Positions 5,374-6,257 of a stretch of 6,257 bases of DNA are shown here, piece after piece; the stretch's first letter is position 1; each line of letters opens with the position of its first letter. Where the stretch lies: assembly GCA_945988915.1 (NCBI GenBank), contig CAMFTS010000057.1:1-6257 (forward strand), given 5' to 3'. The translations under genes and the position numbers were made by a program. Below the pieces are notes generated by a model. The model saw only the letters and a program-made list of their open reading frames with translations, had not been told where the DNA came from and searched no databases. The DNA comes from an uncultured Clostridia bacterium. GTDB lineage: Bacteria; Bacillota; Clostridia; Oscillospirales; Acutalibacteraceae.

Positions 5374-6087
5374 ATGAAGACTCTGCAGCAAATATTTGAC
5401 GAAAGCAAAAGAATAGTTTTTTTCGGAGGCGCAGGAGTTTCAACTGAAAGTGGTATTCCTGATTTCAGGAGCAAAGACGGGCTTTACAATCAAACATACG
5501 ATTATCCGCCGGAAACGATTTTAAGCCATACTTTCTTTATGAATAAAACAGAAGAATTTTACCGATTCTACCGGGATAAAATGCTTATTGACGGAATTGC
5601 TCCGAATATTGCTCATATTAAGCTTGCAGAAGCCGAAGAAAAAGGCAAGCTAACAGGTGTTATCACGCAAAACATTGACGGTCTTCATCAGAAAGCAGGC
5701 AGTAAACGGGTTTATGAGCTTCACGGAAGCGTTCACAGAAACTATTGCACACGCTGCGGAAAGTTTTACGGTGCAGAATACATTAAGAGCTCAATTCCTC
5801 TCCCCGTTTGCGAGTGCGGAGGAATAGTCAAGCCTGATGTCGTGCTTTACGAAGAGGGTCTTGACGATAATACAGTTAACGGGGCAATAAATGCAATTCG
5901 TTCTGCCGACGCAATGATAATAGCGGGCACCTCATTGAATGTTTATCCTGCGGCAGGTCTTTTGAACTATTTTCAAGGCAAATACATAGTATTGATTAAC
6001 CGTGACGAAACGCCGTTCGATTCAAAAGCTGATTTGGTAATTCACGACAGCATAGGCAAAGTACTGAAGGAAATTGTTATTCGTTAA
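5374..6087 (+). CDS. cobB: NAD-dependent protein deacylase, Sir2 (sirtuin) family
   Basis: Removes acetyl or other acyl groups from protein lysines, consuming NAD and releasing nicotinamide and O-acyl-ADP-ribose. At 237 residues it is a single-domain bacterial sirtuin. Visible motifs are GGAGVSTESGIPDFRS (18-33, NAD site), TQNIDGLHQKAG (98-109), the catalytic His in ELHGS (H117), a zinc site of four Cys (125, 128, 146 and 148), KPDVVLYEE (153-161) and GTSLNVYPAAGL (185-196). Overall it resembles the Thermotoga Sir2 enzyme, including the FYRFYRD segment and NRDETPFD near the end. I do not see the Tyr-x-x-Arg pair of desuccinylating sirtuins in its usual place, so deacetylation is the likelier activity. 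The spacing within the second Cys pair (CEC) is tight but plausible. The gene is monocistronic, divergent from the aro operon and unrelated to it by known function. Substrates are unknown, and the symbol is by homology only. Confidence 0.93.
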   Translation: MKTLQQIFDESKRIVFFGGAGVSTESGIPDFRSKDGLYNQTYDYPPETILSHTFFMNKTEEFYRFYRDKMLIDGIAPNIAHIKLAEAEEKGKLTGVITQNIDGLHQKAGSKRVYELHGSVHRNYCTRCGKFYGAEYIKSSIPLPVCECGGIVKPDVVLYEEGLDDNTVNGAINAIRSADAMIIAGTSLNVYPAAGLLNYFQGKYIVLINRDETPFDSKADLVIHDSIGKVLKEIVIR

Positions 6088-6095
6088 AATTGTAG

Positions 6096-6124
6096 TTGAT
6101 ATAAATGCTAATAAGTGGTAAAAT
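6096..6124 (+). promoter_or_regulatory. Predicted promoter of metG
   Basis: -35 TTGATA (6096-6101), a 17-nt spacer and -10 TAAAAT (6119-6124), with a TG at 6116-6117 giving an extended -10. Transcription would start near 6131, about 40 nt before the metG start. That is too short for a T-box leader. It begins 9 nt after the sirtuin stop codon, and no terminator is visible between the two genes, so read-through may also contribute. Confidence 0.7.
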
Positions 6125-6171
6125 ATATAAGTTAAAATTTGTTAAAATCATAACCGAAAGGAAGTTTTAAA

Positions 6172-6257
6172 ATGTGTGATAAAGGAAAATTTTATATCAC
6201 TACAGCTATTGCTTATACCTCAAGAAAGCCGCATATCGGTAATTCTTATGAAATAGT
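6172..6257 (+). CDS. metG: Methionyl-tRNA synthetase (N-terminal fragment, cut by window end)
   Basis: Charges tRNA-Met with methionine using ATP. Only the first 28 codons are present. They read MCDKGKFYITTAIAY and continue to SRKPHIGNSYE. The FYITTAIAY strand and the class I synthetase HIGH-type motif (here HIGN) with the following YE are characteristic of the N-terminus of bacterial methionyl-tRNA synthetases of the clostridial type. The start is ATG, with AAAGGA (6157-6162) 9 nt upstream. The frame is open to the window edge, so the anticodon-binding and any C-terminal tRNA-binding domains cannot be judged. Confidence 0.88.
   Translation, partial: MCDKGKFYITTAIAYTSRKPHIGNSYEI

Noticed and set aside
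5198..5443. Longer 81-codon minus-strand reading frame ending in the Tyr-rich segment
   Set aside because: Its upstream part lies inside the sirtuin gene and ahead of the aro promoter, so it would not be on the operon transcript. Only the last 22 codons have a ribosome binding site in the right place.

Overview
The window is AT-rich (my estimate, 35-40% GC) with strong AGGAG-type ribosome binding sites and sigma-A-like promoters. The proteins look like those of low-GC anaerobic Bacillota, class Clostridia. Chorismate synthase has the FGQSHS and GGGQFSGR variants I associate with Clostridia, and the sirtuin resembles the Thermotoga Sir2 type. I cannot name a genus. The segment looks chromosomal; I see no mobile element, CRISPR array, tRNA or rRNA.

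Layout. (1) Bases 1-666, plus strand: the C-terminal part of an ABC-2 type (NatB/YhaP-like) transporter permease, followed by a strong intrinsic terminator (680-728). (2) Bases 903-5098, minus strand: a compact four-gene aromatic amino acid operon, transcribed as DAHP synthase (aroF type), prephenate dehydrogenase (tyrA), EPSP synthase (aroA), chorismate synthase (aroC). Genes are separated by 4 and 15 nt, and the last pair overlap by 17 nt. Together they cover the first step of the shikimate pathway, its last two steps, and the entry to the tyrosine branch. (3) Bases 5099-5323, minus strand: the operon's control region. It has a consensus promoter, a 22-codon leader peptide gene with four consecutive tyrosine codons, and an intrinsic terminator just before the DAHP synthase ribosome binding site. 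(4) Bases 5374-6087, plus strand: a divergently transcribed NAD-dependent sirtuin deacylase. (5) Bases 6172-6257, plus strand: the start of methionyl-tRNA synthetase (metG), with its own promoter.

The main discovery candidate is the operon leader. It has every part of a ribosome-mediated transcription attenuator that senses tyrosyl-tRNA. The 12 nt directly after the leader stop codon can pair with the terminator's 5' arm and loop to form an antiterminator. A ribosome stalled on the Tyr run would leave those 12 nt free, so the operon is transcribed. A ribosome reaching the stop codon would cover them, so transcription terminates. In Bacillota, aromatic operons are more usually controlled by T-box or TRAP systems, so a Trp/Phe-leader-style device with Tyr as the sensed residue is notable.

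The second candidate is the EPSP synthase. By hand alignment it has substitutions at several residues that bind phosphoenolpyruvate or shikimate-3-phosphate in the E. coli enzyme, although the gene is intact and sits in a proper aro operon.
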